A stretch of DNA of 64,000 nt from Prochlorococcus marinus XMU1411 (GTDB taxonomy: Bacteria > Cyanobacteriota > Cyanobacteriia > PCC-6307 > Cyanobiaceae): positions 291,647-355,646 of the forward strand of contig NZ_JAAORI010000004.1 in NCBI RefSeq assembly GCF_017696075.1, given 5' to 3'. Both the position numbers and the translations under genes were made by a program. The first letter of the stretch is position 1. Every line of letters starts with the position of its first letter. The notes beneath the pieces are model-generated. The model saw nothing but the letters and a program-made list of their open reading frames with translations, had not been told where the DNA came from and ran no database searches. Of the stretch, positions 1-10,169 are shown piece after piece.

Positions 1-274
1 TTTAAAAGACAAAAATTCTATTACTGTTGGGAAACCATACGTTAAGGATGCAAAAATTGAATTAGAAGTAGTCTCACATAAAAGAGATAAGAAAATTCTT
101 GTATACAAAATGCGTCCCAAAAAAAAGACAAGAAAAAAGATGGGACATAGACAAGAACTTACAAGGGTTATGGTAAAATCCATTAAAATAGGTAAGAGTG
201 CTCCTGAGTCTTCTTCTAAAAAGGAAACTGTCAAAAAGGAAACTAAACCAAAATCTGAAAAATCTACAAATTAA
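1..274 (+). CDS. rplU: 50S ribosomal protein L21, C-terminal part
   Basis: The gene enters from the left edge in the frame starting at base 2, so only the last 90 codons are here. The translation shows the L21 core: a V-G-x-P-x-V-x-x-A segment followed by the basic RNA-contact stretch with [11 protein letters not shown] and GHRQ. After the conserved core comes a Lys/Ser/Glu-rich tail of about 20 residues, common in cyanobacterial L21. It ends 9 bp before rpmA, the standard L21-L27 ribosomal operon. The missing 5' end is a window effect. Confidence 0.93.
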   Translation, partial: LKDKNSITVGKPYVKDAKIELEVVSHKRDKKILVYKMRPKKKTRKKMGHRQELTRVMVKSIKIGKSAPESSSKKETVKKETKPKSEKSTN

Positions 275-283
275 AAATTTCTC

Positions 284-544
284 ATGGCACATAAAAAAGG
301 AACAGGCTCTACAAGAAACGGAAGAGATTCAAATTCCAAGAGACTTGGTGTGAAAGCATATGGAGGAGAAAAAGTAACTGCTGGATCAATTTTAATTCGC
401 CAAAGAGGTACATCCTTTTTACCAGGGGTCAATGTCGGCAAAGGTAAAGATGACACACTTTTTGCACTCAAAGAAGGAACTGTAAGTTTCGAAAGTATTA
501 AAAGAAATTTAAGAAATAGAAAAAGAGTTAATATAGTTATCTAA
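284..544 (+). CDS. rpmA: 50S ribosomal protein L27
   Basis: This 86-residue protein has the L27 signature: it begins [20 protein letters not shown] and continues with GxKAYGGE and a [10 protein letters not shown] block. It is a full-length bacterial L27. The flexible N-terminus of L27 reaches toward the peptidyl-transferase centre of the 50S subunit. It follows rplU closely and should be co-transcribed. Its last codons overlap the 3' end of the convergent methyltransferase gene by 8 bp. Confidence 0.97.
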   Translation: MAHKKGTGSTRNGRDSNSKRLGVKAYGGEKVTAGSILIRQRGTSFLPGVNVGKGKDDTLFALKEGTVSFESIKRNLRNRKRVNIVI

Positions 545-1277
545 TTTTCTTATAAGCTCTTGTAGTTATAAGAATGGGATGAAATACCTCTAAAAATTTT
601 GATTGAAGAGTCTCAAAAAACTTTTCTACAATTTGACCATCGTCGATATGAAAAGGATATTCATTCTTATCTCCTTTATAGAAATACCAATTAAACAGAG
701 CTATAGAATTAATATCCATAATCTCACTGAAATTATTAATTTGAGAAGCTGGATCTGCAAGATGTTCCAATACATCAAGACAGACTATAGTATCAAATTT
801 CAATATTTGTGTATCTTGAATTGACTTGCAAAAAGTAATTTTTTTTTCGACTCCTAATTTCTTAGCCCTGTATTCAACAAAATTTCTATTTGTTTGATTA
901 ATATCTACAAAAAAAACATGCTCAACTTTTGAAGACATAGCGTTTGCTAAGGCATGTGTTCCAATACCTCCTCCAAAATCCAAAACCAAATCTCTAGAAA
1001 ATCTCTGCTGAAGTTTTAAAGTATCAGCGATGTAGTCCCTGCTTGTGATATGCCAAGCAGCTAAATCAGCTACATGCCTTTCTCCAACAATCTCAGTATA
1101 AAAATCTGAAACATCATTCAAAGAATCCCCAGGATGTGAATTTGCTAAATTCATTTTTGCATTTGCAAGGAATCCATCTAAATCACATTCTCTAATAGAT
1201 AAATATTCCATTAAATGTGATTTCAAATTAAAAGCATTGTCTAAAAACTCTTCTAAAATATATTTATTATCTTTCAA
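537..1277 (-). CDS. Class I SAM-dependent methyltransferase
   Basis: This 246-residue protein has a Rossmann SAM-binding motif, VLDFGGGIG, at about residues 98-106, an acidic strand end (FFVDIN) and a later [13 protein letters not shown] segment, typical of class I methyltransferases of the UbiE/Methyltransf_23 type. The substrate cannot be told from sequence. The first 90 residues are helical and not recognised. It converges on rpmA, overlapping 8 bp, and is divergent from truB, so both may use the 76-bp spacer at 1278-1353 for promoters. Confidence 0.8.
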   Translation of the reverse strand: MKDNKYILEEFLDNAFNLKSHLMEYLSIRECDLDGFLANAKMNLANSHPGDSLNDVSDFYTEIVGERHVADLAAWHITSRDYIADTLKLQQRFSRDLVLDFGGGIGTHALANAMSSKVEHVFFVDINQTNRNFVEYRAKKLGVEKKITFCKSIQDTQILKFDTIVCLDVLEHLADPASQINNFSEIMDINSIALFNWYFYKGDKNEYPFHIDDGQIVEKFFETLQSKFLEVFHPILITTRAYKKIR

Positions 1278-1353
1278 TTTCTTACCCTAAATTTCCAATA
1301 ACAAAATCATAGAATGGTTATAAATCTTTCTCAAAGTATTCTTAATATTAAAA

Positions 1354-2277
1354 ATGGAAACTAAAGATGGATTTTTAGTAATTAATAAAGATAAAGGCTG
1401 TACCTCGCATGATTGTGTTAAACAAATTAGGAAATTACTAAATACAAAAAAGGTCGGCCACACTGGAACTCTTGATCCAGAAGTTGTAGGAACATTACCA
1501 ATCGCTATAGGCAGTGCAACAAGATTTATTCAATATCTTCCTCAGGATAAAACTTACATAGGGGAAGTTAAATTAGGGATAAGAACTAACACTGATGATA
1601 TTCACGGAGAAATAATTAAGCAAAAAAGTTGGCCTAAAATCAGTGATGAAAAATTAGATCAATACTTAAATAGATTTAGAGGCATTATTAAACAAATTCC
1701 CCCGAAAGTATCAAGTGTGCACGTCAATGGTGAGAGAGCTTATAAAAAATCTTTCAGGAATGAAATGTTTGAACTAGCACCAAGAGAAGTAAAAATAGAC
1801 GAACTTACTTTAATGAAATGGGACCAAATAAATGGAATCATAGAAATAAAAATAAAATGTTCAGCTGGCACATATATAAGAGCAATTGCAAGAGATTTAG
1901 GAGAAATTCTTAATTCTGAAGGTTGCCTTCTTCAACTAAAAAGAATTTCAGCTTGTGGCTTTGATGAACAAAACTCAATTAAAATATCTGATATCGAAAA
2001 AGAAAAGGGGGAAATAAACTGGCAAAATTTTATTATTCCAACAATTTCTGCTCTTAATCACATTTCATCATTTGTCTTAAGTAATAAAGAACAAATCAAT
2101 TTTTGGCAAACAGGAAGAGCAATTAAAGTTGATATTAATCACTTCCAGGAAAGCAAATTTTTTGACTATGAAAAACCCATAAAAGTAATAGATAAAAAAC
2201 AAACGCTACTTGGGATAGGCTTCTTAAATAAAGATCAATCTAATTTAAATCCAAAATTAGTACTTAATGCTAAATAA
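1354..2277 (+). CDS. truB: tRNA pseudouridine(55) synthase TruB
   Basis: TruB isomerises U55 in the T loop of tRNAs. The 307-aa product carries the family signature [19 protein letters not shown] at about residues 35-53, with the catalytic Asp at about position 41. Later motifs [18 protein letters not shown] and [15 protein letters not shown] are also present. Length is normal for bacterial TruB. The C-terminal third is AT-biased and less conserved, as usual for the PUA-like tail. It converges with the SpoIID-like gene, 3 bp apart. Confidence 0.95.
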   Translation: METKDGFLVINKDKGCTSHDCVKQIRKLLNTKKVGHTGTLDPEVVGTLPIAIGSATRFIQYLPQDKTYIGEVKLGIRTNTDDIHGEIIKQKSWPKISDEKLDQYLNRFRGIIKQIPPKVSSVHVNGERAYKKSFRNEMFELAPREVKIDELTLMKWDQINGIIEIKIKCSAGTYIRAIARDLGEILNSEGCLLQLKRISACGFDEQNSIKISDIEKEKGEINWQNFIIPTISALNHISSFVLSNKEQINFWQTGRAIKVDINHFQESKFFDYEKPIKVIDKKQTLLGIGFLNKDQSNLNPKLVLNAK

Positions 2278-2280
2278 CTT

Positions 2281-3471
2281 CTATAGGTACTCTTTTCTAA
2301 AAGGTTTAATCTTCACACCCCTATAAAAATACTTTAATATTCTCTCAGCTTTTTGGCCTCTAGACGCCAGATATTTAGTACCCCATTGACTCATTCCTAC
2401 TCCATGACCTGAACCCTGCCCAAAAACTATCAAACCCTTTTTTATAGGAAATTTATTGTTTAATTCTTCCTCAAAAAATTTAAATCTCACAAAATTACTA
2501 TTTAGGCCTAATCTTTTTCTTAAAACCACCCCAGACATTTGATCAGAACCATAAGCCCCAATAATTTTTACATTTTTCACCCTCCCCGTGCTTGTAAAAT
2601 CTAGAATCTTTATATCTCTTAAACCTCCAATCTTGGGAAATAAATTTGTTAATTCATTACTCGATAATTTTTTTTGCCATCTAAATTTTGGATTATTTTG
2701 ATCAAAATCTTTCACACTTGATAAATATGGGTATTTATTCTTCCATACATCTTGACTGTTTTCTGTCATTCCACCTGAGCTGCTATGGAACAAAGCATTA
2801 ATTAATTTATTTTTATAGGTCAAAACTAAAGATCTTGTACTCTTAACGGCTCTGATAGTTTTATGAGTTCTTGACTCCAAACCGTTATAGACTTGATTTC
2901 TCTGGGTTGAATCTATATCAAATAAATTATTTCCCTTTTGCTTTAAAGCATAAGTTCTGGAGGCAATTGCTTGTGCTTTTAATGCTTCAATGGGCCATTT
3001 TGTTGGCATCTCAGAACCCACCACACTACTTAGGTATTTTTCTATTCCTAAAACATTCACTACCAATACTTCAGATTCAAGTACAAAGAGATTAAGCTTA
3101 CCAGAAAACCTCTTCTGACCTACCCATATACCTCTTCCATCAGAAGATCTAACTTGAAATTGTTGATTATTTTTTAAATCATATTTTTTTTGTTTATTTT
3201 TATCAAAATATAAAATTTTTCTATCTTTCTCATTTTTCAAAGTTAAGCCTTTTATTTTTTTACTTGAAAAAAATTCCCCCTCTATGGTTAAAGGAATTGA
3301 TCTATCTGATCTGATCCTTAAATTATTATTTTTTGATATCAAAACTCTAATTATTGGCTCTCTAAATGCAAAAACACTTTCACTCTGAAAAACACAAATA
3401 AATAAAACACTTATCAGATAACATTTACTATAGAAATTTTTAGATTTAAGTATCACTTTGTTTAAAAACAA
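2281..3471 (-). CDS. SpoIID/LytB-domain protein
   Basis: This 396-aa protein has a hydrophobic N-terminus (about residues 15-35), probably a signal peptide or anchor. It then has a SpoIID/LytB domain with VVGSEMPTKWPIEALKAQAI (about 150-170) and GQGSGHGVGMSQWGTKYLA near the C-terminus. SpoIID of Bacillus cleaves peptidoglycan glycan strands; cyanobacterial homologues are thought to act on the cell wall, but the substrate here is an inference. It is divergent from the RNase Z gene across a 73-bp AT-rich spacer. Confidence 0.85.
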   Translation of the reverse strand: MFLNKVILKSKNFYSKCYLISVLFICVFQSESVFAFREPIIRVLISKNNNLRIRSDRSIPLTIEGEFFSSKKIKGLTLKNEKDRKILYFDKNKQKKYDLKNNQQFQVRSSDGRGIWVGQKRFSGKLNLFVLESEVLVVNVLGIEKYLSSVVGSEMPTKWPIEALKAQAIASRTYALKQKGNNLFDIDSTQRNQVYNGLESRTHKTIRAVKSTRSLVLTYKNKLINALFHSSSGGMTENSQDVWKNKYPYLSSVKDFDQNNPKFRWQKKLSSNELTNLFPKIGGLRDIKILDFTSTGRVKNVKIIGAYGSDQMSGVVLRKRLGLNSNFVRFKFFEEELNNKFPIKKGLIVFGQGSGHGVGMSQWGTKYLASRGQKAERILKYFYRGVKIKPFRKEYL

Positions 3472-3544
3472 ATGCTTAATTTGCCTTAGTTTGACTATAA
3501 GTCTAAATTTAATCCAGATATAAAAATAAAAATATTATAAATAA

Positions 3545-4483
3545 GTGAATATCACCTTTTTAGGAACAAGCTCAGGAGTCCCATCCTTAACGAGAAATGT
3601 TTCTTCACTAGCACTCAAATTATCGCAGTCATCAGAAGTTTGGCTTTTTGATTGTGGAGAAGGAACGCAACATCAAATAATGAGAAGCAATATTAAATCT
3701 TCACAAATCAAGAAAATATTTATTACACACATGCATGGGGATCATATTTATGGTTTGCCTGGACTTTTGGCTACCTTAGGTTTATCAGGAAATAGTGAGG
3801 GAATTGAAATTTACGGCCCTTCAGAGTTGCAAAATTTTATAAATTCAGCACTTAAAAGTAGTTTTTGCAAATTATCATTCCCATTGCATTTTGTGGAAGT
3901 TGAAAATTTTGCATCAAAAAATAAAATTCTATTTGAAAACAACAAAATAAAAGTAAATTGCGCCTCCCTTAAACATAAAATACCCGCTTATGGTTATAGG
4001 GTAAGTGAAAAAGATAAGCCAGGTATATTTGATATCAAAAAAGCACAGTCTCTAAAAATAGCACCTGGACCAATTTATTCAGAACTGCAACAAGGTAAAA
4101 AAGTCGTATTAGCGGACGGGAGGTCATTTGATGGGAAAGAATTCTGTGGACCGCCTAGAGAGGGAGAAAGTTTTGTTTATTGCACAGATACAGTCTTTAG
4201 CGAATCAGCTGTTTCACTTTCGAAAAATGCCGATTTACTCGTTCATGAGTCGACTTTTTCAGAAGAGGATGAAAGCATGGCCTACGAAAAATTACATTCC
4301 ACAACAATCATGGCTGCCAAAACAGCATTATTATCTAATGCAAAAAAATTAATTATTACTCATTTAAGTCCAAGATACACCAACAAAAATGCAATTACGC
4401 CAAGCGATTTGCTTAAAGAGGCTCAAAAAGTTTTTCCGAATACTCAGCTTGCAAAAGATTTTCTAACGGCAGAAATAAAATAA
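3545..4483 (+). CDS. rnz: Ribonuclease Z
   Basis: RNase Z is a metallo-beta-lactamase-fold endonuclease that trims tRNA 3' trailers. The 312-aa product begins at GTG (VNITFLGTSSGVP), shows THMHGDH (metal ligands about H62, H64, D66, H67), DCGEGTQHQ, the TDT strand (YCTDTVFSE) and a C-terminal ITHLSPRY motif. Length is normal for the short bacterial form. The GTG start is chosen because the conserved TFLGTSSGVP strand begins immediately after it. Confidence 0.95.
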   Translation: MNITFLGTSSGVPSLTRNVSSLALKLSQSSEVWLFDCGEGTQHQIMRSNIKSSQIKKIFITHMHGDHIYGLPGLLATLGLSGNSEGIEIYGPSELQNFINSALKSSFCKLSFPLHFVEVENFASKNKILFENNKIKVNCASLKHKIPAYGYRVSEKDKPGIFDIKKAQSLKIAPGPIYSELQQGKKVVLADGRSFDGKEFCGPPREGESFVYCTDTVFSESAVSLSKNADLLVHESTFSEEDESMAYEKLHSTTIMAAKTALLSNAKKLIITHLSPRYTNKNAITPSDLLKEAQKVFPNTQLAKDFLTAEIK

Positions 4484-4515
4484 ACTGCAACAGTTCGTGA
4501 GAAGAAGGGTCGTAA

Positions 4516-5118
4516 ATGACCAACCCATGGAATAATAGTCTTAGGTTTTCTATATTGATGTTGATCGAAATGGTTTCTATTTTTTCATCACTACATGAGT
4601 CTTGTAAAAGACTATTTATTTTTCTTCCGTTAATTATTGGTTTAATTATTAATCCAATCTCTGCAAACGCACTCTATCCTAGTGATCCTTCATCAGTTGA
4701 CGTACTAAAAGATGATCTTCACGGTGCCGACCTGCATAATACTGAATATGTTAAATATGATTTATCTAATCAAGATTTAGGGGAAGCTAATCTTCAAGGC
4801 GCGTATATGAGTGTAACAACTGCAAAAAACTCTAGTTTTAAAGGCGCCAATATGACGGACCTCATTGCTTATGCAACACGCTTTGATAATGCTGATTTTA
4901 CAGATGCAAATCTTACTAACGGTGAGCTAATGAAAAGTGTTTTTGATGGAGCAATTATTGATGGAGCAGACTTTACTGATGCAAATCTTGATCTTTCTCA
5001 GAGAAAATCATTATGTGAAAGAGCTAGTGGAACTAACTCTCAAACTGGAGTTAATACAATAGATAGTCTTGAATGCACTGGCTTAAAAGGTTACATGCCT
5101 CCAAAGCCAAAAGCATAA
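4516..5118 (+). CDS. Pentapeptide-repeat protein, probably exported
   Basis: The 200-aa product has a long N-terminal hydrophobic stretch (about residues 30-50, ending near SANA-LYP), consistent with a signal for the thylakoid lumen or periplasm. About residues 65-150 carry A(D/N)Lxx pentapeptide repeats (LHGADLHNT, DLGEANLQGA, GANMTDL, ADFTDANL), which fold as a right-handed beta helix. Two Cys near the end (LCERASG, LECTGL) could form a disulfide. Molecular function of such cyanobacterial proteins is unknown. It starts 33 bp after rnz. Confidence 0.8.
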   Translation: MTNPWNNSLRFSILMLIEMVSIFSSLHESCKRLFIFLPLIIGLIINPISANALYPSDPSSVDVLKDDLHGADLHNTEYVKYDLSNQDLGEANLQGAYMSVTTAKNSSFKGANMTDLIAYATRFDNADFTDANLTNGELMKSVFDGAIIDGADFTDANLDLSQRKSLCERASGTNSQTGVNTIDSLECTGLKGYMPPKPKA

Positions 5119-5127
5119 TATTTAAAG

Positions 5128-5496
5128 CTAGCTAACTTCATAAGGGAAGATATTACCAGGTTCTTTTGAACCTGGTTTTTTGCTATACCACCATTCTTGT
5201 ATATCAGAAGAAAATTTCTTTGAAAAAAGAGTTATAACTGTATCAACAGGTTTAGATCCAGGCTCCAAAATCTGTACTGAGTAAGATGGGCATTTTCTTG
5301 AAGCCATATCAGCAACGAACCTAGAACCAATTCTTCTCCAACTAGGCTCCTTACTTCTCCAAGCAAGCCTTGAACAGGGCCAGGGTAACTCTTCCCTATC
5401 ATAAAGTCTGCAACATGGTCCTATTACCTTATAACTGTACTGACCTCCATAACTTGATTTAACACTGCCAGTCTTAAAAAATTCAAATTTATTCAT
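5128..5496 (-). CDS. Conserved hypothetical protein, Cys/Trp-rich
   Basis: The 122-aa soluble protein is not assigned to a family. It is rich in Trp, Arg and Cys (GPCCRLYD, WPCSRLAWR, RKCPSY), so a metal or redox role is possible but not shown. The compact coding, absence of low complexity and good position between terminators argue that it is real. The last codons contain, on the opposite strand, a perfect intrinsic terminator for the convergent pentapeptide gene. Confidence 0.7.
   Translation of the reverse strand: MNKFEFFKTGSVKSSYGGQYSYKVIGPCCRLYDREELPWPCSRLAWRSKEPSWRRIGSRFVADMASRKCPSYSVQILEPGSKPVDTVITLFSKKFSSDIQEWWYSKKPGSKEPGNIFPYEVS
5156..5181 (+). terminator. Intrinsic terminator of the pentapeptide gene, inside the neighbouring CDS
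   Basis: CCAGGTTC (5156-5163), loop TTTT, GAACCTGG (5168-5175), then six T. It is an 8-bp perfect stem plus T tract in the + direction. It lies within the 3' coding end of the convergent minus-strand gene. Confidence 0.8.
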
Positions 5497-5500
5497 TTAC

Positions 5501-5528
5501 AAAAAAAGCCACCTTCATAGAGGGTGGC
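5501..5528 (-). terminator. Intrinsic terminator downstream of petF
   Basis: On the minus strand GCCACC (5528-5523), a 9-nt loop, GGTGGC (5513-5508) and seven T. It sits between petF and the next minus-strand gene, so the two are separate transcription units. Confidence 0.8.
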
Positions 5529-5573
5529 AGAGAAATAATAAATAATCAACTTATAAAAGTTAATTTTTTATAA

Positions 5574-5873
5574 TTAATACAATTCTTCCTCAGCATGAGT
5601 TGTAATTGTTACATCTGATGTTGGATAGGCAACACATGTAAGAACAAAACCAGCTTCTAGTTGGTCATCATCCAAGAAGCTTTGATCTGATTGATCAACA
5701 CTACCTGAAGTAACTTTTCCGGCACATGTCGAACATGCTCCAGCCCTGCAGGAATAAGGAAGGTCGATACCTTGTTCTTCAGCTGCATCGAGGATGTATT
5801 GGTCATCGGGAACTTCGATAGTTGAATTGAGACCTTCACCTTCGCTGATGAGTGTAACTTTGTAAGAAGCCAT
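5574..5873 (-). CDS. petF: Plant-type [2Fe-2S] ferredoxin
   Basis: The 99-aa protein is a canonical photosynthetic ferredoxin. It has [13 protein letters not shown] with Cys at about 42, 47 and 50 and the fourth ligand Cys at about 80 (VLTCVAYP), plus an acidic surface and the EELY C-terminus. It carries electrons from photosystem I to FNR and other stromal acceptors. It has its own downstream terminator and is probably monocistronic. Confidence 0.97.
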   Translation of the reverse strand: MASYKVTLISEGEGLNSTIEVPDDQYILDAAEEQGIDLPYSCRAGACSTCAGKVTSGSVDQSDQSFLDDDQLEAGFVLTCVAYPTSDVTITTHAEEELY

Positions 5874-6001
5874 TTAAATAAAAAATTGTTGGTAATTAAT
5901 ACCTATCAAATACATTTTTAACATCGATTAGGTCGATATGTGAGATTTTGAAGTAAAAAATGACACAATAAAATGTATGAAAGAGTATGCATAAGAAAAA
6001 C

Positions 6002-6919
6002 TTATGCTTTGGTTGAATCGCTGGCTTTTTGCGCAGAAATGCAAGCCCAATCTTTTCTAGTTGATACATCCAATAATTTCAAGTCATTCTGAATTAATAT
6101 TTTTATAATTTCATCCTTTTGTGAATTCAGAATTCCACTGAAAATGACTTCCCCATTGTTTCTCAAACACTTATAAATATTTGGAATCATTCCTTTTATT
6201 ACTTCAGCAAGAATATTGCATAAAACAAAATCAAATTGTTTGAGTTGATTTGTTAAAATTACCTCATTAAATGACCCCAAATATGTATGTAAGTTGTTTA
6301 AATTACCAAAATTTAGTTGGAAATTAGATTTAGTTGAATTTATAGCTAAATAATCATTATCCACTGCACAAACCTCTTTAGCACCAAGCAATCTTGCGGC
6401 GATACTCAAAATCCCGCTACCACTCCCAATATCTAATATCTTTTTATCAGAAAATAAAATATTTTCCATTTTTTCCAAGCAAAGATAAGTCGAAGGGTGA
6501 CTTCCTGTACCAAAGGCTGCTCCAGGATCAATTTTTATAATTTTTTTATCTTTAAATTTTTCATTTAGATTTATCCAACAAGGCAATATTAAAAAATGAT
6601 TTCCTACTAATTCAGGCTCCCAATATTTCTTCCAGCTTGTCAACCAATCCTCCTCTTTAATTATACTCCAGTCAAAAAATTGATTCTTAGGGGCATTGAT
6701 GTTTAGGAGTTTGCTAATTATTTTTTCAAAACCACGCCTAGAGCTCTCGCCCCAATCATCGACTGGAAGCCATATATTCACCTCTTTTTTATTTGCATTT
6801 TTAAAAAAATATTCAAATGAAAAACTAAATATTCCCAGCTCATTTAATTTCCAAATAATAATTTCTTCTGAATCACTTTCTATCAGAAAAGTTAGTTTAT
6901 ACCAATCTTTAATTGCCAT
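6002..6919 (-). CDS. prmA: Ribosomal protein L11 methyltransferase
   Basis: PrmA trimethylates ribosomal protein L11. The 305-aa sequence has the PrmA-specific N-terminal domain, then [14 protein letters not shown], the SAM motif [14 protein letters not shown] (about 160-175), [12 protein letters not shown] and CNILAEVI (an N-I-L variant of the usual N-x-P/L motif). Length is normal. It lies 17 bp downstream of serA on the same strand, so co-transcription is likely. Confidence 0.95.
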   Translation of the reverse strand: MAIKDWYKLTFLIESDSEEIIIWKLNELGIFSFSFEYFFKNANKKEVNIWLPVDDWGESSRRGFEKIISKLLNINAPKNQFFDWSIIKEEDWLTSWKKYWEPELVGNHFLILPCWINLNEKFKDKKIIKIDPGAAFGTGSHPSTYLCLEKMENILFSDKKILDIGSGSGILSIAARLLGAKEVCAVDNDYLAINSTKSNFQLNFGNLNNLHTYLGSFNEVILTNQLKQFDFVLCNILAEVIKGMIPNIYKCLRNNGEVIFSGILNSQKDEIIKILIQNDLKLLDVSTRKDWACISAQKASDSTKA

Positions 6920-6936
6920 TAATAGAGCAGGCCTTT

Positions 6937-8523
6937 TTATAAAGTAACTGGATTAGCCTTGGTAATTCCCTCAACTTCAATAATGGTATCAAGCAACTTA
7001 TTAGGAATTGGATCATCAATACTTAGAACCATAACAGCTTCTCCTCTAACAATTTTGCGCCCAACTTGCATTGAGGCAATATTTACATTGTTACTACCCA
7101 ATAAAGAACCAAGCTTGCCAATAATACCAGGCATATCCCTGTGCCTAGTAACCAACATATATCTGCTTGGAGATACATTAACAGGATATTGATCAATACT
7201 AATAATTCTTAATTCCCCATCAGCAAAAATGCTACCTGCTACGCTATGGTCGCCATTATCTCCATAAGTAGTTAATTGAAGCGATCCACTAGCAAATTCA
7301 GGTCTTGCCTCATCTTTACTCTCGACTACTGAAATACCTCTTGAACCTGCTTCTAGCGAAGCATTTACATAATTGATCCTATCTCCCAAAGCTTTACTTA
7401 GAAGCCCTTTTAGACTAGCTATTATTAATGGCTGGGAAGGATGTTGAACAAATTCGCCTTGAAGCTTCACCTCTAGTTTTTGAATCTGTCCACCTGAAAG
7501 CTGGCTTATAAGCAGACCCAATGTTTCAGCTAACTGCAAATGAGGTTTTAGACTATCCATAATATCAGGGCTCAAACCTGGTATGTTTACTGCAGTTCTC
7601 GCAGATAAACCAAGCAAGACATCTCTGATTTGTTCTGCAACGTCAACAGCTACATTTTCTTGTGCTTCCCGAGTAGATGCTCCTAAGTGAGGGGTAAGGA
7701 TAAGATTCTTTTCAACCTTCAAAAGTGGTGAATTAGATTCCAAAGGTTCTTTTGAAAAAACATCTACTGCAGCCCCTCCAATCAATGATTTATTTAAAGC
7801 TTCTGCTAATGCTGCTTCATCAATCAAGCCTCCTCGAGCACAATTAATTAATTTTGCGCTACTTTTCATACTTTTAAGCACCTCCATGTTTACTAAATTC
7901 TCTGTCTCAGGCGTCCTAGGCAAATGCAAAGTTATATAATCTGATTGTTGGAATAAATCCTCTAGTTCAGAAAGTTTAACTTGTATTTGTTGAGCTCTTT
8001 CAGTTGAAACAAAGGGATCATATCCGTAAACTTCCATTCCTAATGCATTAGCAACTTTCGCTACATGAGCACCAATTTTCCCTAAACCTACTACACCTAA
8101 TTTTTTTTTGTAAAGCTCATTCCCAACAAATTTCTTTCTTTCCCATTTACCTAACAAAGTACTACTATTAGCGATTGGAATATGTCTAGATAAGGCCAAC
8201 ATCATAGCTATAGTATGTTCAGCAGCAGCTATCGTATTACCCCCTGGAGAATTAACAACAAGAACTCCTTTTTGCGTAGCGGCCTTAACATCTACATTAT
8301 CAACTCCAACTCCTGCTCTTCCAATAATTCTAAGCTTACTTGAAGAGTTAATAATTTCTGCAGTCACTTGAGTACCAGAGCGAATCATTAAAGCATCATA
8401 ATTTCCAATAATGGAAGCCAACTCAGAGTCTGAGATTCCTATCTTCTGATCAACCTGAGCAACTTGAGAAAGAATATCGATTCCAGATTGATCAATTGGA
8501 TCTGTAATGAGAACTTTTGTCAT
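6937..8523 (-). CDS. serA: D-3-phosphoglycerate dehydrogenase
   Basis: SerA catalyses the first step of phosphorylated serine biosynthesis. The 528-aa long form has the substrate/NAD domains ([26 protein letters not shown], the catalytic Arg in [11 protein letters not shown] and His in [13 protein letters not shown]), an intervening ASB domain, and a C-terminal ACT domain (about 455-528, [17 protein letters not shown]) that usually senses serine. ATG start follows a clear gap. Its partner prmA follows on the same strand. Confidence 0.97.
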   Translation of the reverse strand: MTKVLITDPIDQSGIDILSQVAQVDQKIGISDSELASIIGNYDALMIRSGTQVTAEIINSSSKLRIIGRAGVGVDNVDVKAATQKGVLVVNSPGGNTIAAAEHTIAMMLALSRHIPIANSSTLLGKWERKKFVGNELYKKKLGVVGLGKIGAHVAKVANALGMEVYGYDPFVSTERAQQIQVKLSELEDLFQQSDYITLHLPRTPETENLVNMEVLKSMKSSAKLINCARGGLIDEAALAEALNKSLIGGAAVDVFSKEPLESNSPLLKVEKNLILTPHLGASTREAQENVAVDVAEQIRDVLLGLSARTAVNIPGLSPDIMDSLKPHLQLAETLGLLISQLSGGQIQKLEVKLQGEFVQHPSQPLIIASLKGLLSKALGDRINYVNASLEAGSRGISVVESKDEARPEFASGSLQLTTYGDNGDHSVAGSIFADGELRIISIDQYPVNVSPSRYMLVTRHRDMPGIIGKLGSLLGSNNVNIASMQVGRKIVRGEAVMVLSIDDPIPNKLLDTIIEVEGITKANPVTL

Positions 8524-8622
8524 TTAAGATTGGTTCTTTAATCTTTTACTTTAACTTAATCTATAGTGTATGTATCTTAATTTATTAATTTGAATAACAC
8601 ACAAACATTTGAGGATTGAAAT

Positions 8623-9189
8623 TTGACAAAAAGTATTGTGATATTTGAAGACATTGACAAATGTGTGCAGCTATTTGATGTTTTCAAAGAAAAATCAGTA
8701 ATTCTCTCTGAAGCTATTTTGATCCCACCAATAAGTGAGAAAATATCATCAGACGAAACAGAATTGCTAAATTCGAAAGCAAATATCCTATTCAAATCTC
8801 AAAATTTTGAAGATATAAGAATCTTAAATCCTAAACTTGATAGAAAGATCAGACAAAAAGATATGAGTAGATGGCTAATGCCATTTGGGTTTATAGCTGG
8901 AATAGCTTTTTCTAATATGACAAATTTATCTACCTTCAGTTTTCTTCGTTTAAATAACATCGGTGAATCATTAATTGGAGGTCTTTTAGGAATGGGTTCA
9001 GGATATTTAGGAAGCATTGTTTCTTCTGCAAGTATCAACATCAATAGAAATAAAGAGTTAAGAACAATTATTAATTTTAATAAAGAGGGTAAATGGCTTG
9101 TTCTACTTGAAAATCAAATTGGAACTGAATTACCTTGGGCTTTGATAAAACAATCACAAGCAAAAGATATAATTTTTTTAGAAGGCTAA
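8623..9189 (+). CDS. Conserved hypothetical membrane protein
   Basis: The 188-aa product starts at TTG. Residues about 85-130 hold a hydrophobic hairpin (WLMPFGFIAGIAFSN and GGLLGMGSGYLGSIV), so one or two membrane helices flanked by soluble ends. It ends directly at base 9189, one base before the ATG of the photosystem II S4 protein, so the two are almost certainly translated from one mRNA. Its family is not recognised, although this gene pair suggests a photosystem-related role. Confidence 0.7.
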   Translation: MTKSIVIFEDIDKCVQLFDVFKEKSVILSEAILIPPISEKISSDETELLNSKANILFKSQNFEDIRILNPKLDRKIRQKDMSRWLMPFGFIAGIAFSNMTNLSTFSFLRLNNIGESLIGGLLGMGSGYLGSIVSSASININRNKELRTIINFNKEGKWLVLLENQIGTELPWALIKQSQAKDIIFLEG

Positions 9190-9981
9190 ATGATTGACTT
9201 AAAAGAATTATTAATAAATTCAAACTATAAAAAAGAAACTGAAGAATTAATAAATATTGCTAACTTAGCTTACAAACACTGGGAAACTTATTGGACTGGG
9301 TTTAATTCAACTTATGTTTGCGAAGAGATACTAAAAGATTTTGAAAATTTAAATGATTTCAAATTTTTTATTTATGGAGGATTCAGCTCTTCTCAAAGAT
9401 CTAGAATAGCTTGCTTTAGAGGAGATAATATTCCTGAAGAGGATGCGATAAAAAGTAATTTTCCAGCACAAGGGATAAAAATTATTGGCAATTTTTTATT
9501 TGATAATGCTACACAAGACGACTTTAGATCCCTCTTAATTGAGAATGGGGTAAATAAAAAAAAAATAGGAGATATATGGACTACTGGCGATAGGGGAGCA
9601 CAAGGGATAATTGATAACTTAGACTTTAACTATTTAAATGAAGAGTTTTTTTATTTGAGAGACGTAAAAGTAAAAATTAATTTAGTTGATATAAATGAAT
9701 TACAAATACCTTCTGGAAGATCAAAAAAACTTGTCAATACAGTAGAAGCTTCAACAAGATTAGATGCTATAGCCTCAGCTGGCTTTAGGGTATCAAGAAC
9801 CAAAATCATTGAAAGGATAGAAAATGGAATGCTCACATTAAATGGAAGCAAAGTTAATAAGCCAACTATTCATCTAAAAATTGGCGACAAACTAGAACTT
9901 GAAAATAAAGGATTTATCGAAATTATAAATTTAGAAATAACCAAAAGAGAAAGATGGAAAGTTAAATTACTTAGAAAATGA
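9190..9981 (+). CDS. Photosystem II S4-domain protein
   Basis: The 263-aa protein resembles the cyanobacterial PSII S4 domain family, related to YlmH. An N-terminal alpha/beta region is followed by an S4 RNA-binding domain at about residues 180-250 (STRLDAIASAGFRVSRTKII, GMLTLNGSKVNKPT, GDKLEL). S4 domains bind structured RNA. A link to photosystem II is family knowledge and not visible in the sequence. Immediately abuts the preceding membrane protein gene. Confidence 0.82.
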   Translation: MIDLKELLINSNYKKETEELINIANLAYKHWETYWTGFNSTYVCEEILKDFENLNDFKFFIYGGFSSSQRSRIACFRGDNIPEEDAIKSNFPAQGIKIIGNFLFDNATQDDFRSLLIENGVNKKKIGDIWTTGDRGAQGIIDNLDFNYLNEEFFYLRDVKVKINLVDINELQIPSGRSKKLVNTVEASTRLDAIASAGFRVSRTKIIERIENGMLTLNGSKVNKPTIHLKIGDKLELENKGFIEIINLEITKRERWKVKLLRK

Positions 9982-10030
9982 AACGCAACCTGCTATTTTC
10001 TTATAAGGGGAATTAAAAATTCTTCAATTT

Positions 10031-10102
10031 GGGCGATTAGCTCAGTGGTAGAGCACTACCTCGACACGGTAGTGGCCACTGGTTCGAATCCAGTATCGCC
10101 CA
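10031..10102 (+). tRNA. tRNA-Val (GAC)
   Basis: A full cloverleaf reads GGGCGAT / GCTC-GAGC / CTACC-GGTAG / ACTGG-CCAGT / ATCGCCC with discriminator A; no CCA is encoded. The 7-nt anticodon loop is TCGACAC, giving anticodon GAC (valine). Position 33 is C rather than the near-universal U. All stems are perfectly paired, so this is not an obvious pseudogene. Confidence 0.92.
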
Positions 10103-10169
10103 TTAAAACTTTTGATGACCTAGGTTATATCCACAAAAAATAATTTCATTTTTTAGATTATTAAAAAAG

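Noticed and set aside
603..824. Plus-strand ORF opposite the methyltransferase
   Set aside because: Antisense shadow of a clear class I methyltransferase gene.
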